A stretch of 64,000 nt of DNA from contig NZ_CP061378.1 in the NCBI RefSeq assembly GCF_015624485.1, forward strand, positions 5,270,001-5,334,000, in the 5' to 3' direction. The DNA is from Bradyrhizobium genosp. L (lineage in GTDB: Bacteria > Pseudomonadota > Alphaproteobacteria > Rhizobiales > Xanthobacteraceae). Every line of letters starts with the position of its first letter. Position 1 is the first letter of the stretch. The notes under the pieces were generated by a model, which was not told where the DNA came from, made no database searches, and saw nothing but the letters and a program-made list of their open reading frames with translations. The position numbers were made by a program, and so were the translations under genes. Shown in pieces: positions 26,130 to 34,919 of the stretch.

Positions 26130-26720
26130 TCAGCGGCTCCGTGCGGCCCGCCTGCGAACGGGCGCGGTCTCTGTCCCGATGATCGCCTCAGCGGCATCCC
26201 ACGCCCTGCTCGCAACCGTCGGATCGTGAAAGGCCCGAGCATCGATCGTCGCACCGTCCAGCAGGATCATGAGGATCGAAGAAATCCGCGCCGCGGCCTG
26301 CTCGGGCAAGATATCCGCGAGAATGTCCTTCATCCACGCCGTCATCGTTTTCTTGTATTGGATCGCGACGGCTGAGATGTTCGGATAGTCCGTACCGAAT
26401 TCGGCCAACGCGCGTTCGAAAAGACAGCCGGAAAATTCCGGGGTGCCGAACCAGGTCTGATGCCAGAGGAAAATGGCTTTCAGCTTGCCTCTTGGCGAAG
26501 CCACCGATTCCACGGAGTCACGAAGGCTGGACATGATGTCGTCATAGCGGCGTTCGAGGACGGCGCTGATCAGGTCGTCCTTCCCCGGGAAATGGTTATA
26601 GAGCGTCATTCGGGCGACATCGGATTCGACGATGACCCTGTCCACGCCGACGGGATGGAATCCGTGGCGGGAGAAAAGGTCGGTCGCAACCTTGATGATC
26701 TGCTCCTTTTTCAAGCTCAT
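26130..26720 (-). CDS. TetR/AcrR family transcriptional regulator
   Basis: A 196-residue repressor. The N-terminal helix-turn-helix is typical: IIKVATDLFSRHGFHPVGVD (8-27), DVARMTLYNHFPGKDDLISAVL (split: DVARMTLYNHF, PGKDDLISAVL). The ligand-binding C-terminus contains LFERALAEFGTDYPNI and a Leu/Ile-rich end. It lies upstream of the DUF4344 gene on the same strand (138-base gap) and divergent from the LprI-like gene. It could control either; a candidate operator is in the divergent gap. Confidence 0.88.
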   Translation of the reverse strand: MSLKKEQIIKVATDLFSRHGFHPVGVDRVIVESDVARMTLYNHFPGKDDLISAVLERRYDDIMSSLRDSVESVASPRGKLKAIFLWHQTWFGTPEFSGCLFERALAEFGTDYPNISAVAIQYKKTMTAWMKDILADILPEQAAARISSILMILLDGATIDARAFHDPTVASRAWDAAEAIIGTETAPVRRRAARSR

Positions 26721-26787
26721 CGATGCTTCGGTGCCGAGTTTGCCGCGGTGGCCTCATCCACCCGAGATGCCGGAGTAGACATATTAT

Positions 26788-26801
26788 ACAGACCGTTCTA
26801 T
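26788..26801. promoter_or_regulatory. Candidate TetR operator/promoter
   Basis: The AT-rich segment ACATATTATACAGACC followed by GTTCTATCTCTCC contains an imperfect dyad (AGA-CCG-TTCT; minus strand AGAACGGTCT) about 70 bases upstream of the TetR start. It is also upstream of the LprI-like gene. Similar dyads are bound by many TetR regulators that repress their own promoter. Support is positional only. Confidence 0.35.
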
Positions 26802-26859
26802 CTCTCCTGTCAACAGAACCGCGTGACGATGCCGCTGCCGGCGCGGCACCGACGCGCCA

Positions 26860-27825
26860 ATGGCCCGGTTCCATCGGATGGAGACGAGTTTGGATAGTCG
26901 CGGAAATGCGTATGGAAGACCGAATGCTCGTGCCAACGATCGTTTCCATGCCAACAGGGCAGCTCCAAACGGTGCCGTCGCAAAAGCAGGCCCTCTCGTG
27001 GGGGCGACCCTCGCAATCATCGCCTTCGTATCGCCAGCCCGAGCGATCGACTGCCATAAGGCCTCGAGCACCATCGAGCATATGATCTGTGCCGACAAAC
27101 GGCTTCAGAAGGCAGACGCCGACATGGGAGGCGTGTATGCGAGCCTCCTGAACGCCACGGGAGACACGGAAATCCGCGATGCTCTCGTCGCCAGCCAGAG
27201 GCGATGGCTGTCACGCCGCGACGAACGGCTCGGTCAAATGACCGGCCGCGAGGACGCTCCGGATGAAGACAGCCGACGCGGAATTGTGCTGCAAGCCATC
27301 CAGGATCGAACCAGGTATCTGGCCCGCCGTTCCGACGCCGATCCGAAGCTGCCGCGACTGGTCGAGATTGCGTTGGAGCAACGCAGATTCACCACACAGT
27401 TTAGCGGCGGGCCCTTCGCGGGCTTTGAGACCTCCTGCGATTTTCTGCCGGCAAACAGCAGCTACAGCTACGGATGCTTTTCCAGTCAACGCTATCAGAA
27501 CGGCAACCGGGTCTGCATACTGGACCAGGATTGGGCGAGCGGCAGCGTCTCTGAGAAGCATGCCGTCGCCGAGGTCGTCGATGGCCGGCTCAAGACGATC
27601 GCGACCTGCTCGATCGGAGGTGGCGACGAAAATCCCTGCCCCGACGCTGAGGACCCGTCCGCCTCGCGCGGCGGCTGGAACAGCCATCCCTCACCTGTCG
27701 CGGATGCGCCACCCGCTCGTCCCCTTCCCCGGCTGGACGCCGACGTGAGCATCGACACCGACGCGCCATGGCTGCGCGCCTGCCTGACGAGCAGCCGATA
27801 TCCGCCGTCCGGCATGTTGCGCTGA
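26860..27825 (+). CDS. Exported protein with LprI/DUF1311-like N-terminal domain
   Basis: A protein of up to 321 residues. After a basic leader and hydrophobic segment (VGATLAIIAFVSPARA, ending about residue 62) comes an LprI-type domain: IDCHKASSTIEHMICAD, then LQKADADMGGVYASLL and SQRRWLSRRDE. LprI is known as a lysozyme-inhibitor lipoprotein family, but here no lipobox is seen. The C-terminal half (about 165-321) is unrecognised, contains six further cysteines, and ends in a Pro-rich tail. The leader before the hydrophobic core is long; ATG 26878 (residue 7) is another start. It is divergent from the TetR gene. Confidence 0.65.
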   Translation: MARFHRMETSLDSRGNAYGRPNARANDRFHANRAAPNGAVAKAGPLVGATLAIIAFVSPARAIDCHKASSTIEHMICADKRLQKADADMGGVYASLLNATGDTEIRDALVASQRRWLSRRDERLGQMTGREDAPDEDSRRGIVLQAIQDRTRYLARRSDADPKLPRLVEIALEQRRFTTQFSGGPFAGFETSCDFLPANSSYSYGCFSSQRYQNGNRVCILDQDWASGSVSEKHAVAEVVDGRLKTIATCSIGGGDENPCPDAEDPSASRGGWNSHPSPVADAPPARPLPRLDADVSIDTDAPWLRACLTSSRYPPSGMLR

Positions 27826-27899
27826 CCCCGAAGCAACGGCCGCCTCGCCTGAGGGACGCCTGCGCGACTTCGGAATAATGGAATAATGCCACCGATTTG

Positions 27900-27994
27900 C
27901 CCGACATGTCAAGTTGTCGGGTCGAACGCCCCCGGCACCTTTGCATGGGGTTGTTTTCGACATTTTGGCGGTGCGCCCCTCCCCGCACGCGGGG
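27900..27994. repeat. Hairpin-rich intergenic element of a dispersed type
   Basis: The gap between converging genes contains a 7-bp hairpin CCCGACA/TGTCGGG (27900-27921). It is followed by GCATGGGGTTGTTTTCGACA (27943-27962) and a 6-bp GC hairpin CCCCGC/GCGGGG (27981-27994). I recall the string around TGCATGGGGTTGTTTTCGA as part of an intergenic repeat frequent in Bradyrhizobium; this should be confirmed by counting copies. It may also act as a bidirectional terminator. Confidence 0.5.
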
Positions 27995-28017
27995 CGAGGC
28001 GGCGCACAGTCCGCCGT

Positions 28018-28797
28018 TCATCGCCCCGTCCATGACGGCTTGCGCTTCTCGCCAAAGGCCTTGAGGCCCTCCTTGGCGTCCTCGGTCATCGCGAGCAGCG
28101 CGATCTGGCTTTCGGTGTAGGCGATGCTCTCGTCGAACGACATCGAGGCGATCGCCCGCATGGCATATTTGCCGCGACGGATCGCCGTCGGCGACTTGTC
28201 GACGATGCGGCCGATCAGCCAATCGATCTTGGCATCGAGTTCGGCGGCGGGAACGACGTAGTTCAGGAGACCGGCGGCCTTGGCCGCGCTCGCATCGAAC
28301 GGCTCGCCGGTCAGCGCCCATTCGTTGACCAGGCGCGGCGGGGCGATCGATTGCAGCAGGCTCATCACCTGCATCGGGAATACGCCGACCTTGACCTCGG
28401 GCAGGCCGAAGATCACATGATCGGCGGCGACCGCCACGTCGGTCATGCACAGCAATCCCATGCCGCCGGCCATGCAGACCCCGCCGACCCGCGCGATCGC
28501 GGGCTTGGTCGCATTCTGCGACAGCCGCAACAGGTCGGCGTAATCGACATTGGGACGCGAATGATCCGTCGCGAACGCCGCGCCGCTGTTCTGCAAATCG
28601 GCGCCGGCACAGAACGCCTTGTCGCCCGCGCCCGTCAGCACGATGACGCGCACGTCGCCGTCGTCATGGGCGTCGCGGTAGCCCTTGGAAATGCCCGCGA
28701 TCACGCTGGCATTGAGCGCGTTGCGCTTGTCCGGCCGGTTGATGGTGATCCAGAACGTCTGACCGCGCTTTTCGAGAATGACGCTGCTGTCGCTCAT
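28018..28797 (-). CDS. Enoyl-CoA hydratase/isomerase family protein
   Basis: A crotonase-fold protein of 259 residues. ATG 28797 follows AGGCGG and gives the usual N-terminus; a start 60 bases upstream would add residues of no family character. Oxyanion-hole segments are GDKAFCAGADLQNSG (58-72) and GGVCMAGGMGLLCMTD (105-120), followed by FGLPEVKVGVFP (130-141). The hydratase glutamate pair is not evident at the expected positions, so isomerase, hydrolase or another crotonase activity is possible. It lies 67 bases downstream of the molybdopterin oxidoreductase, same strand, and is probably in its operon. It is not a close copy of the crotonase at 12205-13002. Confidence 0.85.
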   Translation of the reverse strand: MSDSSVILEKRGQTFWITINRPDKRNALNASVIAGISKGYRDAHDDGDVRVIVLTGAGDKAFCAGADLQNSGAAFATDHSRPNVDYADLLRLSQNATKPAIARVGGVCMAGGMGLLCMTDVAVAADHVIFGLPEVKVGVFPMQVMSLLQSIAPPRLVNEWALTGEPFDASAAKAAGLLNYVVPAAELDAKIDWLIGRIVDKSPTAIRRGKYAMRAIASMSFDESIAYTESQIALLAMTEDAKEGLKAFGEKRKPSWTGR

Positions 28798-28864
28798 GTT
28801 TGCCGCCTGTGCGCTGTTGCCGGCCGACATTTGCGGCAGGATCGGCGCCGACTGCAAGCGGGAA

Positions 28865-30955
28865 TTAGAGCGCCTTCCTGATCCAGACCTTGTTGTCGTG
28901 GAACGCGGCGCCGCCGACGGGAGCGACGGCTTCGGCGCCGGTCAGCATGTTGATGCCGCGGCCGCCGATGTGCGACTTGTTCGGGTGGATCGACTCGGCG
29001 ATCAGCACGCCGCGCCGCACGCCGTCGAACAGTTTTGCAGTCAGCGTGGTCTCGCCGCGGGTGTTGCCGAGCGTCACTGCATCGCCGTCCGCGATCGACA
29101 GCGGCGCGGCATCCGCGGGGTGGATCATCACCGTCGGCGCGCCCTCGCGGGCCTGCGACGACGGCGTCTCGTTGAAACTGGTGTTGAGGAAGCTGCGCGA
29201 CGGCGACGTCGCGAGCCGGAACGGGTGCTGCGCGTCCGCTTCCTCGATGATGGTCCAATGATCGGGCAGCGAGGGCATCTTGTCCCATGCGCCCATCAGG
29301 CCACCGGCACCAACCGGAACCTTGCCCCAATCGACTTTGAAGTGGAATTTCTTGTCCGCATGGGCGAAGCCGTCGAGATAGTGCGAGGTGCGGAAATCAG
29401 GCTGCAGGTCGCGCCAAATATCGGCCTCCAGCGCCGCGATATCGCCATGCCCGCTCTTCTTCAGCGTCGCGTCGATCAGCTCGCGCGCGGTCATGTCGAA
29501 GCCGGGATGGGTGGCGTTCAGCCTGCGGCCGAGCCCCTGCATCACCTCGTGATTGGAGCGGCATTCGCCGGGCGGGTCGATCAGCTTCGGGCCGACCGAG
29601 ATGTGCTGATGGCCGCCGCCATAATAGAGATCGTCGTGCTCCATGAACATCGTCGCCGGCAGCACGATGTCGGCCATCTGCGCGGTCTCGGTCATGAACT
29701 GCTCATGCACCGCGACGAACAGATCCTCGCGCGCGAAGCCTTGCCGCACCAGCGCCTGTTCCGGCGCGACCGTCATCGGATTGGTATTCTGGATCAGCAT
29801 CGCCTTGACCGGGCCGCCGCCCTTCAGCGCTTCCGCATCGCCGGTCAGGATGCGGCCGATCTTCGACTGATCGAGCACCCGCGTGGCGGGATCGATCGCG
29901 TCGTGGCCTTCGATGATGGATTCGTCGAAGCGCCAGATGCCGGCATTGTTGAAGAAGGCGCCGCCGCCCTCGTACTGCCAGGCACCGGTGACGGCGGGAA
30001 TGCACAGTGCGGCGTGCATCTGCGCCGCGCCGTTGCGGCTGCGCGTAAACCCGTAGCCGAGGCGGAAGAACGTGCGCTCGGTCTGCCCGACCAGGCGCGC
30101 GAACGCCTCGATCTCTTCCACCGGCACGCCTGATATCGCCGAGGCCCATTCCGGGGTGCGGGTCTTGAGATGCGCTTCCAGCTCGTCGGGGCAATCGGTG
30201 TAGCGCGCGAGATAGTTACGGTCGGCAAGGCCCTCACGGAACAGCACGTGCATCACCGCGCAGGCGAAGGCGCCGTCGGTGCCGGGCCGCAGCAGGATCT
30301 TGATGTCGGCCTGCTTCATCGTCTCGTTGTTATAGACGTCGACCGCCGCGATCCTGGCACCGCGTTCCTTGCGGGCGCGCGAGGCGTGCGTCATCACGTT
30401 GACCTGGGTATTCACCGGATTGGTGCCCCAGATCACGACGAGGTCGGAGACGCCCATCTCGCGGGGATCGACGCCCATGATCTTGCCGGTCCCGGCCGTA
30501 AAGCCGATGCGGGCAATGGTCGAGCAGATCGTGCCATAGAAGCGCGAGTACTTCTTGACGTGCGAGAGACGGTTGAGGCCGTCGCGCATCACGAGTCCCA
30601 TGGTGCCGGCATAGTAGTACGGCCAGACCGACTCGGCGCCGAACGCGCGCTCGGCATCATCGAAGCGCCCGGCGATTTCGTCGAGTGCCTCGTCCCAGGA
30701 GATCCGTGCGAACTGACCTGAGCCTTTCGGGCCGGTCCGGCGCAGCGGATGCATCAGCCGCTCGGCATGATGAATCCGCTCGGCGTAGCGCGCGACCTTG
30801 GCGCAGACCACGCCGGCCGTGTAGGTCTGCTGCTTGGAGCCCCTCACACGGCCGATCGAGCGCCCATCGACAACCTCGACGTCGAGCGCGCATGCCGAAG
30901 GGCAGTCGTGCGGACAGGTGGAATGGCGGATGTCGACCTTGGCGTGCTGGTTCAT
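28865..30955 (-). CDS. Molybdopterin-dependent oxidoreductase (DMSO reductase family)
   Basis: A 696-residue bis-MGD enzyme. The N-terminus carries a [4Fe-4S] motif, STCPHDCPSACALDV (12-26) plus GVVCAKVARY (48-57), giving Cx3Cx3C and a distal Cys. The molybdenum domain follows (FARISWDEALDEIA; VWPYYYAGTMGLVMRDG; VVIWGTNPVNTQ), and the C-terminal MoCo-dinucleotide domain ends with GGRGINMLTG. No twin-arginine signal is seen, so it is likely cytoplasmic, like formate-dehydrogenase- or BisC-related enzymes of catabolic clusters. It has no partner subunit beside it; the downstream gene is a crotonase. The substrate is unknown. Confidence 0.88.
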   Translation of the reverse strand: MNQHAKVDIRHSTCPHDCPSACALDVEVVDGRSIGRVRGSKQQTYTAGVVCAKVARYAERIHHAERLMHPLRRTGPKGSGQFARISWDEALDEIAGRFDDAERAFGAESVWPYYYAGTMGLVMRDGLNRLSHVKKYSRFYGTICSTIARIGFTAGTGKIMGVDPREMGVSDLVVIWGTNPVNTQVNVMTHASRARKERGARIAAVDVYNNETMKQADIKILLRPGTDGAFACAVMHVLFREGLADRNYLARYTDCPDELEAHLKTRTPEWASAISGVPVEEIEAFARLVGQTERTFFRLGYGFTRSRNGAAQMHAALCIPAVTGAWQYEGGGAFFNNAGIWRFDESIIEGHDAIDPATRVLDQSKIGRILTGDAEALKGGGPVKAMLIQNTNPMTVAPEQALVRQGFAREDLFVAVHEQFMTETAQMADIVLPATMFMEHDDLYYGGGHQHISVGPKLIDPPGECRSNHEVMQGLGRRLNATHPGFDMTARELIDATLKKSGHGDIAALEADIWRDLQPDFRTSHYLDGFAHADKKFHFKVDWGKVPVGAGGLMGAWDKMPSLPDHWTIIEEADAQHPFRLATSPSRSFLNTSFNETPSSQAREGAPTVMIHPADAAPLSIADGDAVTLGNTRGETTLTAKLFDGVRRGVLIAESIHPNKSHIGGRGINMLTGAEAVAPVGGAAFHDNKVWIRKAL

Positions 30956-31080
30956 GCCAAAGTGGTAACATCAAACGGTCCGCGAGCCGAGAGGCATTAT
31001 CCGCGCAGTTTGTGCGAAAACCGGGCATAAGCCATGCGTCAGGCGCCCAATCAGGTCGCTATCGGCGTGGGATCACCCGA

Positions 31081-32151
31081 TCAAACGTGGAAAATCTTCG
31101 TGTAGCGCGACTTGATCGATTCTCCTTCCCGTTCCACCGCCGCCGCGTCGTCTTTCATCGTCTTGATGTCCTTCAGCGGCCTGCGTCCGGCTTTCTCCTG
31201 GGTCTGCGCGTGCACGGAACGCAGGCCGCCGAAATCGATGTTGAGTTGCTGCCCCTCGCGCCCGAGCGCAAACGATTGAAACAACCGCGCGGCATTCGGA
31301 TGCGGGCAGTCCTTGAAGATGCCATTCGGGCCGACGATGATCGGTGATCCCTCGGTGGCGTAGACCGGCTCGACCGGGCGGCCGGATTCCTTCATCTGGA
31401 AGATGTTGTATTCGTTGCCGTCAGCCATCACCGCGCGTTCGCCGAGATCGAGCTTCTTGGGCGGATCGGTCGAGGACTGGACCTGCATGATGTTCTGCTT
31501 GGCGAGCTTCTCGAAATAACCCCAGCCGAGATCGCGCTGCATCTGATAGGTCGCGGTCATGATGGTGCCGCTGTAGCCAGGATGCGCCTTGACGATCTTG
31601 CCTTTCCATTTGGGATCGAGCAGATCGGCAAAACTCTTCGGCGCGTCCTCGGCCTTCACCAGATTGGTGTTGTAGGCGATGATCGAAAGCCAGACGCGGA
31701 AACTTGCGAACTGGCCGTCCGCATCGCGGTGCTCGTCCGGATAGAATTTGGCGACGTCCTCGGGAACGTAAGGCGCCAGAATGCCGTCCCGCTTCCAGAC
31801 GATGAAATGCGCCGCATCGGAGGAATTGACGACATCGACGGCGTGAATGTTGCTGGAGTATTCCTGGCCGACCCGCTGGAACACGCGCTCGGCGCCGGTG
31901 CGCTCGACGCGGACGGCAATGCCGGGATATTTGGCCTCGAACGCCCTCGCCAGCTTCTCGGCGACCGGCAAATCGGTCGAGGTGTAGTAGATGACCTGCC
32001 CTTCTTTCTTCGCCGCCTCGATCAAAGTCGGCGTGACCGGTTCGGCGGCAGGCGCGGCGGCCACCACGCGCGTTGAGAACGCGGCGCCGGCCAGCACCAT
32101 GCCCGAACCCTTCAGCACGTCGCGGCGCGACAGCCCGGAATGTTTCCTCAT
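31081..32151 (-). CDS. ABC transporter solute-binding protein (Fe/polyamine-type), Tat-exported
   Basis: A 356-residue periplasmic receptor of the family 1/13 extracellular solute-binding type, common for iron(III), thiamine, phosphonate or spermidine importers. ATG 32151 has GGGGAA upstream and gives a twin-arginine leader (LSRRDVLKGSGMVLAGAAFS). The mature start VIYYTSTDLPVAEKLARAFEAKYPG and the middle DPKWKGKIVKAHPGYSGTI are typical. No permease or ATPase gene is adjacent, so it is an orphan receptor or uses a distant transporter. It is divergent from the TTT binding protein at 32301. Confidence 0.85.
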   Translation of the reverse strand: MRKHSGLSRRDVLKGSGMVLAGAAFSTRVVAAAPAAEPVTPTLIEAAKKEGQVIYYTSTDLPVAEKLARAFEAKYPGIAVRVERTGAERVFQRVGQEYSSNIHAVDVVNSSDAAHFIVWKRDGILAPYVPEDVAKFYPDEHRDADGQFASFRVWLSIIAYNTNLVKAEDAPKSFADLLDPKWKGKIVKAHPGYSGTIMTATYQMQRDLGWGYFEKLAKQNIMQVQSSTDPPKKLDLGERAVMADGNEYNIFQMKESGRPVEPVYATEGSPIIVGPNGIFKDCPHPNAARLFQSFALGREGQQLNIDFGGLRSVHAQTQEKAGRRPLKDIKTMKDDAAAVEREGESIKSRYTKIFHV

Positions 32152-32300
32152 CAGATTCCCCGCACGTGATGGCGAAGTTGGGTACACCGATCTCCCGCAC
32201 TTATTCCAGCGCGAGCGACGGAGTCTGTCGTCGACAGCGGCTTCAGGTTGCCGCTAGACTTCCGATCAAGAAACAAGACTTAAGTTGGGGGAGCCGATCA

Positions 32301-33272
32301 ATGGCGGAATTACGGTACGCAGTGATGCTCGCGGCTCTGCTGACCGTGGCAATCCCGGCTTCGCACGCCCGCGCTGAAGACTACCCTGCCCGCCCGGTCA
32401 GGATCATCGTTCCCTTTGGCCCCGGCGGGCCCGCCGACGTCGTGGCGCGGCAGATCGGCAGCATCCTGCAGGAAAATCTCGGCCAGCCCTTCGTGGTCGA
32501 GAACCGTACCGGCGCCGGCGGCGTGATCGGTACGCTCGAGGTCGCGAAGGCGCCGGCCGACGGCTACACGCTGCTGATGATGTCGAACACCCAGACCGCG
32601 AATGAATCGCTGGTGCCGCAGCGCAAATACGAACTGATGCGCGACCTCGCGCCGATCGCGCCGCTGAATTCGTCCGATCTCGTGATCGTGGTCCACCCTG
32701 ACGTGCCGGCGAAGACCTTGCCGGAGTTCATCGCGCTGGCAAAATCCCAGCCCGGCAAGCTCAACTATGCCTCGTCGGGTCAGGGTACGCCGTATCACAT
32801 GGCGGGCGAGCTATTCAAATCCATGGCCGGAATCGATGTCGTGCATGTGCCCTACCGCAACAGCGGCGAGGCCCGCAGCGGCGTCATCGGTGGCCAAGTC
32901 CAGATGATGATCGACGCGGTTCCGGCGATGGCGCCGAACATTGCCGAAAATCAGGTCCGCGCCCTTGCCACCACGGGCAAAACGCGTTCGGCCGTGCTGC
33001 CTGCCGTTCCGACCGTCGTCGAGGCCGGCGTTCCCGGTTACGAGGCGACGATCTGGCTCGGCCTGATGGCGCCGGCAGGGACCCCGCAGCCGATCATCGA
33101 CAAGCTGAACAAGGCTGTGAACATCGCGATCAAGCGGCCGGACGTCGCCCAGCTCTGGGCCACGCAGGGCGCGGTACCGATGGCGATGACGCCGGAAGAG
33201 TTCGGTAAATTCTTGCGCAGCGACATCGTGAAATGGGCCGACGTCGTCAAACGGTTCGACAAGACCCAGTAG
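32301..33272 (+). CDS. TTT-family (Bug) solute-binding protein
   Basis: A 323-residue periplasmic binding protein of the tripartite tricarboxylate transporter class. The signal peptide is clear (LRYAVMLAALLTVAIPASHA). Family marks are YPARPVRIIVPFGPGGPADV, VVENRTGAGGVIGT, ADGYTLLMMSNT, LNYASSGQGTPYHMAGELF and VHVPYRNSGEARSGVIGGQV (quoted up to the family Gly). ATG 32301 follows GGGGGAG. No TctAB is adjacent; the only membrane subunits in the window are at 2110-4314. It is followed after 30 bases by the ModA-like gene. Confidence 0.9.
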   Translation: MAELRYAVMLAALLTVAIPASHARAEDYPARPVRIIVPFGPGGPADVVARQIGSILQENLGQPFVVENRTGAGGVIGTLEVAKAPADGYTLLMMSNTQTANESLVPQRKYELMRDLAPIAPLNSSDLVIVVHPDVPAKTLPEFIALAKSQPGKLNYASSGQGTPYHMAGELFKSMAGIDVVHVPYRNSGEARSGVIGGQVQMMIDAVPAMAPNIAENQVRALATTGKTRSAVLPAVPTVVEAGVPGYEATIWLGLMAPAGTPQPIIDKLNKAVNIAIKRPDVAQLWATQGAVPMAMTPEEFGKFLRSDIVKWADVVKRFDKTQ

Positions 33273-33302
33273 GCTCGCTGCGTCAACCTTGGAACGGATC
33301 AG

Positions 33303-34013
33303 ATGACGACTTTGAATATCCTGAGCGGCGGCGCGGCGCAGGGCCTGGTGGGCAGCCTCGGAGCTGCGTTCAAGGCCGCGACCGGTCGCACCATTGCCGG
33401 CGAGTTCGGCGCGGTCGGCGTCATGGCGGACAGACTGCGGTCCGGCCTGCCGATCGATATGGTGATCCTGACCGCCGCCCTGATCGCGAAGCTTGCCGAT
33501 GAGGCGCTGGTGCTGCGAAATTCGATCACCGACATCGGCCGCGTTGAAACTGCGCTCGCGGTCCGCGCAGGGGATCCGCTAGCGGAGGCTCGGGATGCAG
33601 ACGGGCTGCGTGCCGTGCTGCGGGCAGCGGATGCGATTTTCGTGCCCGACACCCAGGCGTCCACCGCCGGCATTCACGTCGCCAAGGTTCTCGCGCAGCT
33701 CGGCATTGCGAGCGATGTCGCCGACCGGCTGAAGATCTTTCCAAACGGCGCGACGGCCATGCGACAGCTTGCTGAATCCGATGCCCGGCGCCCGATCGGC
33801 TGCACGCAATCGACCGAGATTATCAGCACCGAGGGCGTCACGCTGTCCGGCGTGCTGCCGCCGGGGTATGGGCTCGCGACCATGTACACTGCCGCCATCG
33901 CGACGCACGCAGCGGCCGCAGAGCAGGCGCAATGCCTGATCGCACTGCTGACCTCGCCGGAAGCGGCGGAGCTCCGCGGCCGTGCAGGTTTTGTTTCCAA
34001 ACCGATGCAGTGA
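33303..34013 (+). CDS. ModA-like substrate-binding domain protein without signal peptide
   Basis: A 236-residue protein with the periplasmic-binding fold of molybdate-binding proteins (MTTLNILSGGAAQGLVGSL at the N-terminus, GVMADRLRSGLPIDMVILTA, ending TSPEAAELRGRAGF). ModA proteins normally carry a secretion signal; here the domain begins within four residues of the start ATG. Either it is cytoplasmic, acting as a sensor or scavenger, or the true start is elsewhere, but no upstream in-frame extension with a signal fits in the 30-base gap to the previous gene. No modB or modC is nearby. The ligand is unknown and molybdate is only one possibility. Confidence 0.8.
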   Translation: MTTLNILSGGAAQGLVGSLGAAFKAATGRTIAGEFGAVGVMADRLRSGLPIDMVILTAALIAKLADEALVLRNSITDIGRVETALAVRAGDPLAEARDADGLRAVLRAADAIFVPDTQASTAGIHVAKVLAQLGIASDVADRLKIFPNGATAMRQLAESDARRPIGCTQSTEIISTEGVTLSGVLPPGYGLATMYTAAIATHAAAAEQAQCLIALLTSPEAAELRGRAGFVSKPMQ

Positions 34014-34022
34014 TGGCTGCGA

Positions 34023-34829
34023 TTAGCGTGACAGCTGGGTCAGCCCCGTCGGAGGTCCATCGACCGCGGTCCAGCCGCCATCGACAAACAGCGTGCTGCC
34101 GCTGACATAACTTGCGGCATCCGATGCAAGGTAGGCGACGGCGGTGGCGACCTCGTCGGCGCTGCTCCAGCGATTGAACACGGTGTGCCCGGCATAGAGG
34201 TTGTAGATGTCCGGCCGCTGCTTGAATGGACCGGTCAGCGCGGTCTCGGCAATGCTCGGCGCGATCGCGTTGACCCGGACGCCGGAACGCCCGACCTCGG
34301 AGGCAAAGCCCTTCACCAGAAGCCCGATCGCCGCCTTGGTCGATCCATAAACCGCAAGCCCCGGCTCGATGGTCACCGCGCGCACCGACGAGCAGGCGAT
34401 GAGGCTGCCGCCCTGCTGCTCGACCATGATGCGGCCGAAAGCCTGGAAGAACCAGACCGTGCCCTTGATGTTGAGGTTGATGACGCGATCGAGATCCTCG
34501 TCGGTGTAGTCGAGAATGGTCTTGCGGATATTCAACCCGGGCGTCGTGACGGCGATGTCGATGCGCTGAAATTCCGCGCGCGCTTTTGCGGCCAGCACTT
34601 CGACGTCGGCGTGGTCAGCAGCATCGCAACTGAGCGCGGTTGCCGATCCGCCCTGCTGCCGGATCGCTTGGGCGGTTGCGTCGGCGCCCTCCGGCGTGCG
34701 GTCGGCGCACAGCACGCGAGCGCCGAGCGATGCCAGTGCCTCGGCCGAGGATTTGCCGATGCCGGACGCAGCGCCCAGCACGACGGCGGTCTTGCCGGTG
34801 AGATCGAACAGCTTGCGATAGTCGGTCAC
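34023..34829 (-). CDS. SDR-family NAD(P)-dependent oxidoreductase
   Basis: A 268-residue short-chain dehydrogenase oxidising an alcohol or reducing a ketone. GTG 34829 is chosen because GGAGGAG lies six bases upstream; an in-frame start at 34874 would bypass it. The nucleotide loop is GAASGIGKS (19-27), Asp43 of CADRTP is near the cofactor ribose, and the active site is Ser147/148, Tyr161 and Lys165 (YGSTKAA). The C-terminus has the usual YVSGSTLFVDGGW. The active-site region SSVRAVTIEPGLAVYG suits a medium-sized substrate. It is divergent from the GntR gene at 34920, which probably controls it. The TRAP transporter cluster lies beyond that regulator. Confidence 0.9.
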   Translation of the reverse strand: MTDYRKLFDLTGKTAVVLGAASGIGKSSAEALASLGARVLCADRTPEGADATAQAIRQQGGSATALSCDAADHADVEVLAAKARAEFQRIDIAVTTPGLNIRKTILDYTDEDLDRVINLNIKGTVWFFQAFGRIMVEQQGGSLIACSSVRAVTIEPGLAVYGSTKAAIGLLVKGFASEVGRSGVRVNAIAPSIAETALTGPFKQRPDIYNLYAGHTVFNRWSSADEVATAVAYLASDAASYVSGSTLFVDGGWTAVDGPPTGLTQLSR

Positions 34830-34888
34830 CTGAAACTCCTCCGCGGATGCCGGAATGCGACTCTTGGTTTGCATCGATTGCTTGGTTC

Positions 34889-34902
34889 ATATACTAATAT
34901 AT
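34889..34902. promoter_or_regulatory. Candidate GntR operator in the SDR/GntR divergent promoter
   Basis: A dyad ATATA-CTAA-TATAT (34889-34902) lies in the 90-base gap between SDR (minus) and GntR (plus), 18 bases before the GntR start. Its AT-rich sequence could also be the -10 region. Control by the adjacent regulator is inferred from symmetry and position. Confidence 0.4.
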
Positions 34903-34919
34903 CACTATTGGGAGCAAGA

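Noticed and set aside
33303..34013. Part of a molybdate ABC transporter
   Set aside because: There is no modB or modC nearby and no signal peptide, so only the binding fold is supported.
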